Position numbers and translations under genes: made by a program
Shown here: in pieces, positions 24,901 through 33,555 of the stretch
Layout: every line of letters starts with the position of its first letter
Position numbering within the stretch: the stretch's first letter is position 1
NCBI RefSeq assembly: GCF_003932845.1
Contig: NZ_RQZH01000024.1
Span: forward strand, 1 to 41,180
Length of the DNA: 41,180 nt
Source: Prevotella sp. OH937_COT-195
Lineage (GTDB): Bacteria; Bacteroidota; Bacteroidia; Bacteroidales; Bacteroidaceae
Direction: 5' to 3'
Notes under the pieces: model-generated
Database searches by the model: none
The model's input: only the letters and a program-made list of their open reading frames with translations
What the model was told of the DNA's origin: nothing

Positions 24901-26777
24901 ACATGAGCGGCGGCTCGGTGGAGAACAAGAATCTCGAACTGCAACCTGCAAAAGGATTTTTCATGGAGAAAGCCGACATGCCGATGAAAGGCATGGTGAA
25001 TTTCAAATACAATGCCACGGCAAAGGCAACCAACTACACAACGGAAGACTTTGCCGCCGGAACGTACACCGCAAAACTATATGTTAACAACGAGGCGGTG
25101 GCAGTGGCAGAAGCCGTCGAGGTAAAGAAAGGCACGAGTGCCAATTTCGCATTCTCGTTCACGCCTCATGTCGAGGGAACATTCCCTGCATACATAGAGT
25201 TCGTTCAAGGTGGGAACACTGCCGCCACAGAAACGATGGATATAGTGATCGAAGCAGAAAATGCAGGCGGTCTGATACAAGTATGCGATAGTACGACAAA
25301 GACCACCGATACTCCGCTCAACATGTATTATAACAACTCCGTGAGCGACATATACTACACCCCGGATATGCTGAAAGCATACGGAGTGGCGGTAGGCGGA
25401 ACAATCACGAAGATAAAATATAAGATGTGGGCATCAATACCTAAAAACAACATCAATTTCACATTGAACGCATGGTTAGGAACGTCAGACGGCGACCCTG
25501 CAAACATCAAGTCGGTTACGCCCGAAGAGAAGACTGCCGCAAAAGAAATGATGACACACGTAATCGTGGATAAGACATACGAGAACATCGCACCGGAAGG
25601 AGCGACAAACTCAACACCCGCACTTACCGAGATAGAACTCGACCTTACAGAGAATCCGATAGTGTTCGACGGGGTACACAGCGTGCGCATAATCTTTGAG
25701 AAAACTTCTCCGGGATGGGTAGGCGGCTGCCAGTTTGCAATAGATGAAAATTACTACACTTGTTTCACGAACAAGAACGACCATGCCACACCGGAGGAAC
25801 TGGGTACCAATACGAAAAATCGGACACCTGTTGCGTACTTTACCGTGAAAGTAGGAAACAAGATGTCGGGAACGATTACCGATGCACAAACCTCACAACC
25901 CGTAAAGGGTGCTTCTGTCAGACTGAAGAGTGGTGACGTACTATACAACTGTACGACAGGCGATGACGGAAAGTATGAAATCAACGTCAAGCAGATTCAG
26001 TTGGAGGATTATGTAATGGAGGTTGACGCGACCAAAGACTATGAACTTAAGAGTGTTCAGATAGGTAAGGTAGAGGAAGGAACGGTCAGAGACGTAACAC
26101 TCCGCAAGGCTGCCAAAATCAGTGGTAAAATAACTTCCGCACGCGACAACAGCATCGTTGCAGATGCCGAGGTAACGTTGAAAGATGCCGCCGGCAAGGT
26201 GATGGCAACGGTAAAGACATCTGCCGAAGGAATATATGGCTTCAAATTGAGACTGCTTGATGCCGACTATAAGTTGACCGTTAAGGCGGAGTCTTTCGTG
26301 GATGCCGAGGCAGAGATAAATGCCCTTACTGCCGATGTTGAGCAGAATTTTGCACTTGAGACTGTTGCCAAGAAGATATACGGGGTGGTGCGCGACTTGA
26401 ATACCAAAGAGCCCTTGGCAGGTGTGGAAATGTCATATTCGATAGGTTCCGAATACACTGTTACGATAAACACCGACGAAAACGGAAAGTATGAGATGAT
26501 GATTGCCGACCCGTCGGTGCAAGCCACACTCGGTGCTAAATTGGAAGGGTATTACACCAAACTTGTCGATGTTATGCCGTTCGCAGAAGACAAGGAGGTT
26601 GATTTCGACTTGGAGAAAGAGCCTGTAAACGACATCGATGGTATTTCTGCCGACAAACTCGCAGGTGCCAAGGTGTATGACCTTGGCGGTCGTCTCGTAA
26701 ACATAGATGGTGACACGAGCAACCTGAAGCGCGGACAGATATATGTCGTAAACGGCAAGAAAGTAATGCTTAAGTAA
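21963..26777 (+). CDS. Large multidomain secreted protein with carboxypeptidase-regulatory-like modules
   Basis: 1604 residues; the ATG at 21969 (MRNLKVCLLMFFG) may be the true start. A signal peptide ends VNAQ. Up to about residue 880 come jelly-roll or CARDB-like beta domains (for example VDFETDDSTIGMIVE, a choice-of-anchor-type start). Four carboxypeptidase-regulatory-like modules start near LSGIVTDKDTDRPINGAAV, MSGTITDAQTSQPVKGASV, ISGKITSARDNSIVADAEV and IYGVVRDLNTKEPLAGVEM, each with a DGKYE/EGKYS strand. The tail AKVYDLGGRLVNI...QIYVVNGKKVMLK is a sorting signal. It probably is a surface adhesin-like or enzyme-anchoring protein; no catalytic motif was found. It ends in a strong terminator. 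Confidence 0.8.
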   Translation: MLMRNLKVCLLMFFGLLASLCVNAQDDVVNDYKVDFNTPITTNSNAHGAENRDFLVSLGWGHMVGVENIGYGNVPTYVPYTYNTTGGIDNTGCLQAGAGAVYDSYAEDYVNIWDFLVTPLVKGTVTIKMKKVVTNGFIEFYTMQKNGDKWEKGILLDAKSLMLPNTNDFVTYTLPELKNYTYIGIRMVYCYVDDFTATTANFKKMASLKVNDVMPNTDQLIDADAEGKFKVTFTTTVTNNGDFDFAKGTENYSVSLYKYNAGGGADKADHVHIVTVPVDEDLAMKATSGELTLTATLDKDDYPAAETNGISFRIYENISGTYKSTKNVKVVPYVPIIKLQTKTGNSTKTYSSGDEMYLGASLSALTQDVMALNDGGAPLEIQSVTEPEGFTTTLTAQNIEPHKSVKFNIATTETAGMKEGDLLIKSNAGDFTLKLRAVIVGTDKYFVDFETDDSTIGMIVESIKDGYYEYGWMTKNTSDAGYPGNERNAFMKTYVSPKAQGPFKMITPLLDFTSGDNLSFEAARYYSKDGELKVYYSANRKDWTLLRTLSTAEGTPAEDKFSEKNAPKYGYEFLRYTIGNIPTGQYYVAFEAGNNKPVFVDNIIAPKRVDLPHEIYIKASMPNEGVVNEKMTVSVNAQNMLAKTENATDYVVKVLFNEKVVKEIPGTSIASGGKTDFNFDVTPHMAGEFDAVVKFVFADGYEISSETMNVKISEEIFSSVIEVGGPAQGNSYHAPVGTYYKKSEAQSVYLPSDLNGIAPGSKITSITYRGRNTSMNDVPINLQVYIGKTELSEFANPLTPVDNATLTKVFDGEVTPNKTQTTDAHEDLITLNLSEPYVYQGGNIVISVRSSVENYNMSFGIDYSICETKKSIRRGIDNGDLETASWVIASTSTFSSTPVILPVVYFGIEAEAPKLSGIVTDKDTDRPINGAAVTATAGDVLYGTTTDSEGKYSMTIMKPSLAYELKAVAEGYTPSKENIDMSGGSVENKNLELQPAKGFFMEKADMPMKGMVNFKYNATAKATNYTTEDFAAGTYTAKLYVNNEAVAVAEAVEVKKGTSANFAFSFTPHVEGTFPAYIEFVQGGNTAATETMDIVIEAENAGGLIQVCDSTTKTTDTPLNMYYNNSVSDIYYTPDMLKAYGVAVGGTITKIKYKMWASIPKNNINFTLNAWLGTSDGDPANIKSVTPEEKTAAKEMMTHVIVDKTYENIAPEGATNSTPALTEIELDLTENPIVFDGVHSVRIIFEKTSPGWVGGCQFAIDENYYTCFTNKNDHATPEELGTNTKNRTPVAYFTVKVGNKMSGTITDAQTSQPVKGASVRLKSGDVLYNCTTGDDGKYEINVKQIQLEDYVMEVDATKDYELKSVQIGKVEEGTVRDVTLRKAAKISGKITSARDNSIVADAEVTLKDAAGKVMATVKTSAEGIYGFKLRLLDADYKLTVKAESFVDAEAEINALTADVEQNFALETVAKKIYGVVRDLNTKEPLAGVEMSYSIGSEYTVTINTDENGKYEMMIADPSVQATLGAKLEGYYTKLVDVMPFAEDKEVDFDLEKEPVNDIDGISADKLAGAKVYDLGGRLVNIDGDTSNLKRGQIYVVNGKKVMLK

Positions 26778-26793
26778 CACGGTAACCATTTTT

Positions 26794-26830
26794 AAGGAGG
26801 ATGTGCCAAACCGGCACGTCCTCCTTTTTT
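26794..26830 (+). terminator. Terminator of the 1604-residue protein gene
   Basis: AAGGAGGATGTGCC (26794-26807) pairs with GGCACGTCCTCCTT (26813-26826) with one G-T pair, then T6. Its core recurs in the pnp terminator at 33556-33587. Confidence 0.85.
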
Positions 26831-27189
26831 GTCTACATACCGGTTTATTTCGACAGACCAATTCAAAATTGGTTACTTTTGCAGAAGTCTCTAACCGTTT
26901 ACCCCAAATTCGGTCTAATGACTGATTTGGGTTTATACTTAATCGTGTTACAATTTCACCGATTTTACCGACCAATTTCGGCGGTTTTACTTACCAATTT
27001 CGCCGAAATTGCCGGACGGTTTCCGTATGATGACAAACATGCTCGTTGCCAACTCGCGACAGAACGTGTGTCAATAAAAAATATATACGGATATTATTAT
27101 GCGGAATTATTTTTCAATATCTTTGCCAAAGTAATTACTTTTACCGATGTCTTTTCGAGTACCCGCTTGTCGAAAAAGATGACACTTTG

Positions 27190-27220
27190 TTGTCATTCTC
27201 ACCGAAAATGATTAAATTTG
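27190..27220 (+). promoter_or_regulatory. Promoter of sufS
   Basis: TTG at 27190-27192, a 20-base spacer and TAAATTTG at 27213-27220 fit the family consensus, with the GTG start 80 bases downstream. An alternative -7 box TATCTTTG is at 27118-27125. Confidence 0.55.
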
Positions 27221-27299
27221 CAACCATAAAGGAGGCGTGTGCACCGGTTGCAATCTCTTACCTTTCCGTTAGTTTAATGTTTAACCCACATCATACGAA

Positions 27300-28565
27300 G
27301 TGTACGATATAAATAAGATTCGGGAAGATTTTCCGATTTTGAGTCGCAAGGTCTATGACAGACCACTGGTATATCTCGACAATGCCGCCACGACACAGAA
27401 ACCGCGTGCGGTAATAGATGCCATGACGGAAGAATATTTCAACGTCAATGCCAACGTGCATCGCGGCGTGCATTACCTTTCGCAGCAGGCAACCGACCTG
27501 CACGAGGCTGCCCGCGAGCGTGTACGCAGATTTATAAATGCCGAAAAGACAGAGGAGATAATCTTCACGCGAGGCACCACCGAGAGCCTCAATCTCGTGG
27601 CATCATCGTTTGCAGAGCAGTTTATGAAAGAAGGCGATGAGGTCATCGTGTCTGTAATGGAACATCATTCAAACATAGTGCCGTGGCAACTTCAGGCTGA
27701 AAGGCGGGGCATCCGTCTGCGCGTAATACCAATGACCGACGACGGACGGCTGCGGATTGACAAATACGAGCAACTCTTCTCCGACCGTACCAAGATTGTA
27801 AGTGTTGTCCATGTTAGCAACGCATTGGGCACGATAAATCCCGTTGGCGACATAATACGCATAGCACACGAACATGGTGTGCCGGTAATGATTGACGGAG
27901 CGCAGAGTACTCCGCACTTCAAGGTCAACGTGCAGAAACTCGACTGCGATTTCTTCGCATTCTCGGGGCATAAGATGTACGGCCCCACCGGCATCGGAGT
28001 ACTTTACGGGAAAGAACAGTGGCTCGAACAAATGCCGCCGTATCAGGGCGGAGGAGAGATGATAGACCGCGTGACATTCGAGCATACCACTTTCGAACGA
28101 CTGCCTTTCAAGTTCGAGGCGGGCACTCCCGACTATGTTGCCACACATGGTTTGGCGTGTGCCGCAGACTATCTGGAGTCTCTCGGAATGGATAACATTT
28201 CGGCTCACGAACACGAACTGACACGCCATGCAATGGAAAAACTCGGTGCAATCGACGGACTCGAAATATACGGCAAAACCGTTGCGGCACAAGCAGAAAC
28301 GCACGATGCCGTAATATCTTTCAATCTCTTCAACACCTCATCTTCGTCCGGAACACCCGATGCCAAACCCGTTCATCACCTCGATGTGGGTACTCTTTTG
28401 GATCGTCTCGGCATCGCCGTTCGCACGGGGCATCACTGTGCACAACCACTTATGGACCGCCTCGGCATTCTCGGAACGGTGCGCGCCTCCTTCGCTTTGT
28501 ACAATACCAAGGAGGAGATAGATGTTCTTGCAGAAGGAATAGCCCGCGTCGCCAAAATGTTCTGA
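27300..28565 (+). CDS. sufS: SufS-type cysteine desulfurase
   Basis: 421 residues from a GTG; the ATG at 27277 is out of frame, so GTG is the likeliest start. It removes sulfur from cysteine for Fe-S cluster assembly. The PLP lysine lies in FSGHKMYGPTG (Lys225), the active Cys in RTGHHCAQPLM (Cys380), and the DGAQSTPH motif supports a group II (SufS) enzyme. A short extra segment (SSSSGTPDAKPVHH, 347-360) sits before the Cys loop. No sufBCD genes flank it here, so in this window it stands alone. Length is slightly above the usual 405-410. Confidence 0.92.
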   Translation: MYDINKIREDFPILSRKVYDRPLVYLDNAATTQKPRAVIDAMTEEYFNVNANVHRGVHYLSQQATDLHEAARERVRRFINAEKTEEIIFTRGTTESLNLVASSFAEQFMKEGDEVIVSVMEHHSNIVPWQLQAERRGIRLRVIPMTDDGRLRIDKYEQLFSDRTKIVSVVHVSNALGTINPVGDIIRIAHEHGVPVMIDGAQSTPHFKVNVQKLDCDFFAFSGHKMYGPTGIGVLYGKEQWLEQMPPYQGGGEMIDRVTFEHTTFERLPFKFEAGTPDYVATHGLACAADYLESLGMDNISAHEHELTRHAMEKLGAIDGLEIYGKTVAAQAETHDAVISFNLFNTSSSSGTPDAKPVHHLDVGTLLDRLGIAVRTGHHCAQPLMDRLGILGTVRASFALYNTKEEIDVLAEGIARVAKMF

Positions 28566-28580
28566 CGCTTTATGCGGTGA

Positions 28581-28621
28581 AAGTCCTTTCCGTGATCTTT
28601 TTAATCGGGGAAGGATTTTTT
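28581..28621 (+). terminator. Terminator of sufS
   Basis: AAGTCCTTTCC (28581-28591) pairs with GGGGAAGGATTT (28607-28618) through G-U pairs, with T6 overlapping the end of the right arm. Confidence 0.6.
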
Positions 28622-28633
28622 CTTGTTATTGCT

Positions 28634-28658
28634 GAAACAAAATCATCGGAAATGCGTC
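28634..28658 (+). promoter_or_regulatory. Candidate ECF sigma-dependent promoter
   Basis: GAAAC at 28634-28638, a 16-base spacer and CGTC at 28655-28658 match the GAAC-N16-CGTC pattern of many ECF sigma factors. No TAnnTTTG box lies close to the gene. It sits 60 bases before the first gene of the operon that encodes an ECF sigma factor, so the operon may activate itself. Confidence 0.4.
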
Positions 28659-28717
28659 ATAGGTATAGAAAGCGCTTCAGAACAAAATATATTATTAACT
28701 GAAAAAAGAAAAAAGCA

Positions 28718-29188
28718 ATGAAGAAATTATTTGTGACTTTGGTTGTAGTGCTTACGGTAATGCCTATGGCGGCACAGACCTTGCAGAATTTTATCGACAA
28801 ATACAGTGCCCAGAAAGGTGCGCAAGTGGTGAACCTCAGTGGCGAAATGCTCAAAAATGGATACATGCGAGACGGCATCGATATAGACGATATGGATTTG
28901 GTTCCTAAAAACATGAAATGCGACTCGATTACGGTGGTGAACATCAAAAACGTGCCGAGGCTGTTGAAAAAGTTCATAAAAGATGCCCAAAAACTCGATT
29001 TGACGGCAGAAGGATATTCCGAAATGGTAAATGTGTTGGACGATGACGACTATTCGAGGATATTAATAAAAGGCAACGGCACTGAAGCGAAGGAAATGCT
29101 TATAATGACCACCGACGATGATGACAACTCTATAGCATTGGTGCGCATCATCGGCAAGATAGGGTTGGAAAACATGATTGACAACTGA
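28718..29188 (+). CDS. DUF4252 secreted protein (first copy)
   Basis: 156 residues with a signal peptide ending PMAAQ (about residue 20). The rest matches DUF4252: NFIDKYSAQKGAQVVNLSGE near the start, then the acidic LDDDDYSRILIKGNG and a closing NSIALVRIIGKIGLENMI helix. Proteins of this family commonly flank ECF sigma factor genes in Bacteroidota. Their role is unknown; a sensing or periplasmic part in the sigma pathway is inference. It is first in a four-gene operon. Confidence 0.8.
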   Translation: MKKLFVTLVVVLTVMPMAAQTLQNFIDKYSAQKGAQVVNLSGEMLKNGYMRDGIDIDDMDLVPKNMKCDSITVVNIKNVPRLLKKFIKDAQKLDLTAEGYSEMVNVLDDDDYSRILIKGNGTEAKEMLIMTTDDDDNSIALVRIIGKIGLENMIDN

Positions 29189-29201
29189 CAATGCAACGCT
29201 G

Positions 29202-29714
29202 ATGACAGCTTCAGAATTCAAATGCCTCTTTCTGCCTTGTCACAAGCAGATGTACTGGGTGGCGATACGTCTCACCGAAAATGCAGAAGATGCCGAAGAC
29301 TTGGTGCAGGAGGCGTTTATGAGACTGTGGCTGAAGCGTGGCGAATTGCCAAAAGTGGATAGTCCTATGTCTTTCGCAATGCGTACCATGCGCAACATAT
29401 TCATCGACCGGAAAAGAAAACGTCGGATGGAAAAGAGCGACTGCGAAATGGCTGTGACAGGCTTCACCGACAATTCGACTGCCGACGACCGATTGCTGGC
29501 GGCAGAAACGATGCAACAAGTGCTGCTGTTGATAGACAAACTGCCGGAACAACAGCGCAGGATAATAACGATGCGAAACCTCGAAGGAATGCCGATGGAA
29601 GAGATCGCACGAAATACGGGGTTGTCGGAAGCGGGAGTGAGGACATCGCTTAGCCGCGCAAGGCAGGCAGTGAAACAACAATTCAAACGAAATGATAATG
29701 ATGGAAAAATCTGA
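29202..29714 (+). CDS. ECF-type RNA polymerase sigma factor
   Basis: 170 residues from the ATG at 29202; a TTG at 29178 would overlap the upstream gene and is less likely. Sigma2 spans about 10-75 (AEDLVQEAFMRLW, then MRTMRNIFIDRKRKR) and sigma4 about 105-160 (LPEQQRRIITMRNLEGMPME, then the HTH EIARNTGLSEAGVRTSLSRA). No extra domain is present. It directs RNA polymerase to a small set of promoters, possibly including its own (28634-28658). The stop overlaps the start of the next gene, so the two are translated together. Confidence 0.9.
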   Translation: MTASEFKCLFLPCHKQMYWVAIRLTENAEDAEDLVQEAFMRLWLKRGELPKVDSPMSFAMRTMRNIFIDRKRKRRMEKSDCEMAVTGFTDNSTADDRLLAAETMQQVLLLIDKLPEQQRRIITMRNLEGMPMEEIARNTGLSEAGVRTSLSRARQAVKQQFKRNDNDGKI

Positions 29715-30162
29715 ACTGGACATATTGACGGAGAAATTCTTCAACGGAGAGACAACCGACGAAGAGGAACTGCGGTTGCACGAAGCAATGAAATCTGTCC
29801 AACCCTCAACATTCCTCTCTGCACAACCTCCCGTGCCCGATGGTTTGGAGCAGCGTCTGTCAAGGCAGATAGACCAATGGAACATCATCGAGAAGAAAAC
29901 GGAAAGAAGTACGCGTACAGTGGTAATGCGCCGGGTGATAGGCGTTGCCGCAAGCATCGCACTCGTCGCGGGCGTGGGATTCATGGCTCTGCAAAAACCG
30001 GATGCCGCACAGTTTGCCAATGAAGAAGAAACCTTCAACGACCCCGAGGCGGCAAGTATGAAAGCGGAGAAGGCTCTCGCAAAATTCTCCCATTCCATCA
30101 ACAAGGGACTTGAAATAATGGATAATGCAACAAATAAAAAAACAAAAAAAAGAAACAAATGA
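29692..30162 (+). CDS. Putative membrane anti-sigma factor
   Basis: 156 residues with one membrane helix at about 81-100 (RVIGVAASIALVAGVGFMAL). The cytoplasmic side (1-80) has an anti-sigma-like start, LDILTEKFFNGETTDEEELR, followed by LHEAMKS. The outer part is short and ends in a Lys-rich tail. It begins 23 bases before the sigma gene ends and overlaps the next gene by four bases. The position and layout are those of single-pass anti-sigma proteins, although no zinc motif is seen. The call rests on context more than on sequence. Confidence 0.65.
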   Translation: MIMMEKSELDILTEKFFNGETTDEEELRLHEAMKSVQPSTFLSAQPPVPDGLEQRLSRQIDQWNIIEKKTERSTRTVVMRRVIGVAASIALVAGVGFMALQKPDAAQFANEEETFNDPEAASMKAEKALAKFSHSINKGLEIMDNATNKKTKKRNK

Positions 30163-30608
30163 GAAGAATATTAATGGCTGCCGTGTTTGCTGTGTTGTGC
30201 AACATCACATTCGCACAGACAACGGTGTTTGAAAAGTATAAGAACAACAAATATGTGTCAACCGTGTTCATTGGCAAAACAATGCTGTCGATGACCCAAG
30301 GGGCAAAGATTGGCGGACACGACATCGGAAAACTCGGTTCGCAAATAGACAGAATACGCATAATAGAATGTGAGAAAAGGAGTCTTTTCGCAGCATTGAG
30401 AAATCACGTTGTGTCCGACATGAAGAAAAACAAGTACAAGGTGGTAATGACGGCGAGCGAAGAAGACGAGAAAGTGATAATATACCACAAAACACTGCCG
30501 GGCAACAAGAACGACTTTGTACTGCTCACCATAGAAGACGACGAACTGGCGATAATAAACATCACAGGCTCTGTTTCGCTGCAAGACATACGGAGATTCG
30601 CCGATTAG
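30159..30608 (+). CDS. DUF4252 secreted protein (second copy)
   Basis: 149 residues with a signal peptide ending ITFAQ (about residue 20). The mature part fits DUF4252: VFEKYKNNKYVSTVFIGKTM, then QIDRIRIIECEKRSLFAALR, KYKVVMTASEEDEKVIIYHK and the end VSLQDIRRFAD. It is the last gene of the DUF4252-sigma-anti-sigma-DUF4252 operon, and its ATG overlaps the end of the anti-sigma gene. Paired flanking copies suggest they act on the same side of the pathway. Confidence 0.78.
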   Translation: MRRILMAAVFAVLCNITFAQTTVFEKYKNNKYVSTVFIGKTMLSMTQGAKIGGHDIGKLGSQIDRIRIIECEKRSLFAALRNHVVSDMKKNKYKVVMTASEEDEKVIIYHKTLPGNKNDFVLLTIEDDELAIINITGSVSLQDIRRFAD

Positions 30609-30666
30609 CCGCGACATTTGCAGACATAAATAAAAAAACGAGCAGGCTTCGACAGTATTAAGGAAG

Positions 30667-30738
30667 TAGTCCCACCGAGAATCGAACTCGGATCTAATCT
30701 TTAGGAGAGACTTGTTCTATCCATTGAACTATGGGACC
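30667..30738 (-). tRNA. tRNA-Arg(CCT)
   Basis: On the minus strand the acceptor stem GGTCCCA pairs with TGGGACT (one G-T), then discriminator A. The D arm is GTTC...GAAC. The anticodon stem AGTCT/AGATT carries loop CTCCTAA, anticodon CCT. The T arm is CCGAG-TTCGATT-CTCGG. All conserved positions are present, total 72 bases, with no encoded CCA. Confidence 0.93.
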
Positions 30739-30742
30739 GTCA

Positions 30743-30801
30743 TAACTTTGCAACCGCGATTCGATGTAAATTCAAAAAGTCGAATCGCGGTTGCAAAGTT
30801 A
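30743..30801. repeat. 22-bp perfect inverted repeat at the tRNA-Arg promoter
   Basis: The arms at 30743-30764 and 30780-30801 are exact reverse complements over 22 bases (they begin TAACTTTGCAACCGCGATTC and end CGAATCGCGGTTGCAAAGTT plus A) around a 15-base AT-rich centre. Each arm carries a TAACTTTG -7 box pointing inwards. The repeat begins four bases upstream of the tRNA 5' end. Confidence 0.85.
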
Positions 30802-30825
30802 CTGTTTTTATGTATTACCACCAAA
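30794..30825 (-). promoter_or_regulatory. Promoter of tRNA-Arg
   Basis: On the minus strand TTTG (plus 30822-30825), a 20-base spacer and TAACTTTG (plus 30794-30801) match the consensus. The -7 box is the outer end of the right arm of the 22-bp inverted repeat, so the tRNA leader would fold into a long hairpin. Confidence 0.65.
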
Positions 30826-31187
30826 TTTGCCACATTATTATTTACGAAAATGTGTGTTTGTTTCCGCATTAACCCCAATCGGTCATTAGAACCCTCAACC
30901 GATTTGGGTTTAATGTCAAATTTACACTCGCGTATGTTCTCGTGAATAACCGTTGCCCGTTACTATAATGACAAACTATCTTATGTTCGGAAAAAGATAT
31001 TGCTAAAAATAGATTATGGAAATTATTGTCTTTAATGATTTTGACACAATCTTTGCACTTGCCGGTTGACTCTGCACACAGGAGTATTAATTCCTAAAAA
31101 ACAGTAAAATATATCACATCGTTCTTTTATTTCTATATAAATGAGTATCTTTGCGCGATTTTATTATTATAGATGTTTATAAACAAG

Positions 31188-33542
31188 ATGAACGTAATTA
31201 CGAAAACAATTCAATTGTCTGATGGAAGAACCATCACGATTGAAACCGGGAAAGTTGCAAAACAGACCGACGGTTCGGTCATGCTCCGCATGAACAACAC
31301 CGTACTGCTCGCAACTGTTTGTGCAGCAAAGGATGCAGTTCCCGGTACCGATTTCATGCCTTTGCAAGTTGATTATCGCGAGCAGTATGCCGCCGCAGGA
31401 CGTTTCCCGGGGGGGTTTACAAAGCGCGAGGGCAAAGCTTCTGATAACGAAATACTTACTTCGCGCCTCGTTGACCGCGTGCTTCGACCGCTTTTTCCTG
31501 CCGACTATCATGCGGAAGTGTTCGTAAATGTAATGCTTCTCTCTGCCGACGGCGTAGACCAGCCCGATGCACTTGCAGGTTTCGCAGCGTCTGCCGCATT
31601 GGCATGTTCGGATATTCCTTTCGAATGCCCAATTTCCGAGGTACGCGTGGCACGCGTGAACGGCAAATATGTTGTAAACCCGACCACCGAACAGATGAAA
31701 CATGCAGACATGGACATCATGGTGGGAGCGAGTGCCGAGAACATAATGATGGTTGAAGGAGAGATGGAAGAGGTGTCCGAGCAGGATCTGCTTGATGCAC
31801 TTAAAGTGGCAATGGACGCCATAAAGCCAATGTGCCAACTGCAAACGGAACTGAGCAAAGAACTCGGAAAAGACGTAAAACGCGAGTACTGTCACGAAAT
31901 AAACGACGACTCGCTGCGCGAACTGGTTCGCAAGGAATGTTATGAAAAGGCTTACGAAGTTGTGGGCAAGGCTCTCGAAAAGCACGAACGTGCAGATGCT
32001 TTCGAACAGATAGTTGCCGACTTCAAAGAGAAATATTTTGCAGAACATGAGATTGCAGACGATGCGGAGATAAGCAAAGAAGACGTCGAGGCAATGATAG
32101 ACAAATACTACCACGATGTAGAACGTGACGCAATGCGTCGTTGCATTCTCGATGAGGGCAAACGTCTCGACGGTCGCAGAACAGACGAGATACGCCCGAT
32201 ATGGTGCGAGGTAAGTCCGCTGCCAATGCCGCACGGAAGCAGCATCTTCACACGCGGCGAGACACAGAGCCTTACCACCTGTACGCTCGGCACGAAACTT
32301 GACGAGAAACTGGTTGATGATGTTCTCGACAAGAGTTACATGCGCTTCCTGTTACACTACAATTTCCCGCCATTCTGTACCGGCGAGGCAAGGGCGCAGC
32401 GTGGTGTGGGGCGTCGCGAGATTGGCCACGGTCATTTGGCATGGCGGGCACTCAAAGATCAGATTCCCGCAGACTACCCCTATACGGTTCGTTTGGTAAG
32501 CCAGATAATGGAGTCTAACGGCTCCTCGTCCATGGCAACGGTTTGCGCGGGTACTCTCGCACTGCTGGATGCCGGCGTGCCGATGAAAAAACCGGTGAGC
32601 GGAATAGCAATGGGACTCATCAAAAACCCGGGCGAGGACAAGTATGCCGTACTCTCAGATATTCTCGGCGATGAGGATCATCTCGGTGACATGGACTTCA
32701 AGACGACGGGTACACGCGACGGACTCACCGCAACGCAGATGGACATAAAGTGCGACGGATTGTCGTTCGAAATACTGGAAAAAGCTCTCATGCAGGCTAA
32801 GGCAGGACGCGAACATATTCTCGGAAAGATAACCGACACCATGTCAGAACCGCGTGCCGAACTGAAACCGCAGGTTCCGCGCATCGAGCAGTTCGATATT
32901 CCAAAAGAGTTCATCGGTGCCGTAATCGGTCCCGGCGGAAAGATTATCCAGCAAATGCAGGAAGATACCGGTGCCACGATTACCATTGACGAAATCGACG
33001 GCAAGGGTGTCGTTCAGGTTTCGGCTGCAAACAAAGAGAGCATCAATGCGGCAATGGGCAAGATACGTGCCATAGTGGCAGTGCCGGAAGTGGGCGAGAT
33101 ATACGAGGGAACTATCCGCTCGATAATGCCATACGGCTGCTTCGTAGAGATACTTCCCGGAAAAGACGGATTGCTGCACATCTCCGAAATCGATTGGAAA
33201 CGTTTGGAGACAGTGGAGGAAGCCGGAATAAAGGAGGGTGACAAGATTACTGTCAAGTTGCTTGAGATTGACCCCAAGACCGGAAAATACAAACTGTCAC
33301 ATCGCTGTCTTATACCTAAACCGGAAGGATATGTGGAGCGCGAGCGTCGTCCGCGACCCGAGCGCGGAGACAGAGGCGAACGCCGTCAACGTTCCGAGCG
33401 CGGAGACAGAGGTGACCACGGTGAACGTCGCCAGCCGAGATTCAACGAGCATAGCCAAGACAGAGGTAATGATTTCTTTGACCCGATGGGAGAGCGTGAG
33501 CCGAAAGGTTTCACAGACATACTTGACAACAAGGATTTCTAA
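31188..33542 (+). CDS. pnp: Polyribonucleotide nucleotidyltransferase
   Basis: 784 residues from the ATG at 31188, which gives the usual start [20 protein letters not shown]. An ATG at 31173 would add five residues. It degrades RNA 3'-5' with phosphate. Two RNase PH-like domains (about 1-220 and 310-545) flank a helical domain. The second contains the catalytic-core text [20 protein letters not shown] and [13 protein letters not shown] domain ([20 protein letters not shown]) and an S1 domain ([20 protein letters not shown]) follow. The end is an Arg/Glu/Gly-rich tail with [10 protein letters not shown] repeats, an extra found in some Bacteroidota Pnp. A terminator follows. Confidence 0.95.
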   Translation: MNVITKTIQLSDGRTITIETGKVAKQTDGSVMLRMNNTVLLATVCAAKDAVPGTDFMPLQVDYREQYAAAGRFPGGFTKREGKASDNEILTSRLVDRVLRPLFPADYHAEVFVNVMLLSADGVDQPDALAGFAASAALACSDIPFECPISEVRVARVNGKYVVNPTTEQMKHADMDIMVGASAENIMMVEGEMEEVSEQDLLDALKVAMDAIKPMCQLQTELSKELGKDVKREYCHEINDDSLRELVRKECYEKAYEVVGKALEKHERADAFEQIVADFKEKYFAEHEIADDAEISKEDVEAMIDKYYHDVERDAMRRCILDEGKRLDGRRTDEIRPIWCEVSPLPMPHGSSIFTRGETQSLTTCTLGTKLDEKLVDDVLDKSYMRFLLHYNFPPFCTGEARAQRGVGRREIGHGHLAWRALKDQIPADYPYTVRLVSQIMESNGSSSMATVCAGTLALLDAGVPMKKPVSGIAMGLIKNPGEDKYAVLSDILGDEDHLGDMDFKTTGTRDGLTATQMDIKCDGLSFEILEKALMQAKAGREHILGKITDTMSEPRAELKPQVPRIEQFDIPKEFIGAVIGPGGKIIQQMQEDTGATITIDEIDGKGVVQVSAANKESINAAMGKIRAIVAVPEVGEIYEGTIRSIMPYGCFVEILPGKDGLLHISEIDWKRLETVEEAGIKEGDKITVKLLEIDPKTGKYKLSHRCLIPKPEGYVERERRPRPERGDRGERRQRSERGDRGDHGERRQPRFNEHSQDRGNDFFDPMGEREPKGFTDILDNKDF

Positions 33543-33555
33543 AAATATAAAAGTG

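Larger units (their letters stand above)
26778..27299. other. Intergenic stretch rich in palindromes
   Basis: After the terminator there is a compact repeat at 26901-26935 (ACCCCAAATTCGGT, loop, ACTGATTTGGGTTTA) and a 10-bp stem AATTTCGGCG/CGCCGAAATT (26974-26983 and 27001-27010), both related to the 19.2-19.55 kb palindromes. Two -7 boxes follow, TATCTTTG at 27118-27125 and TAAATTTG at 27213-27220. No gene was seen. Confidence 0.5.
30739..31187. other. Intergenic stretch before pnp
   Basis: It contains the inverted repeat at 30743-30801, a palindromic repeat at 30870-30915 (ACCCCAATCGGT... ACCGATTTGGGTTTAA, kin of the 19.2 kb element), and a 27-base segment at 31052-31078 (TTTGCACTTGCCGGTTGACT...) that recurs at 34383-34409 with 24 of 27 matches. 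A pnp -7 box TATCTTTG is at 31146-31153. No gene was seen. Confidence 0.5.

Noticed and set aside
29211..30158. A 315-residue minus-strand frame over the sigma/anti-sigma genes
   Set aside because: The overlapping plus-strand genes have clear domains and tight operon spacing; the antisense frame has none.
31167..32234. A 355-residue open frame on the minus strand
   Set aside because: It lies opposite pnp, is rich in Cys, His and Phe as antisense shadows are, and has no recognisable domain.
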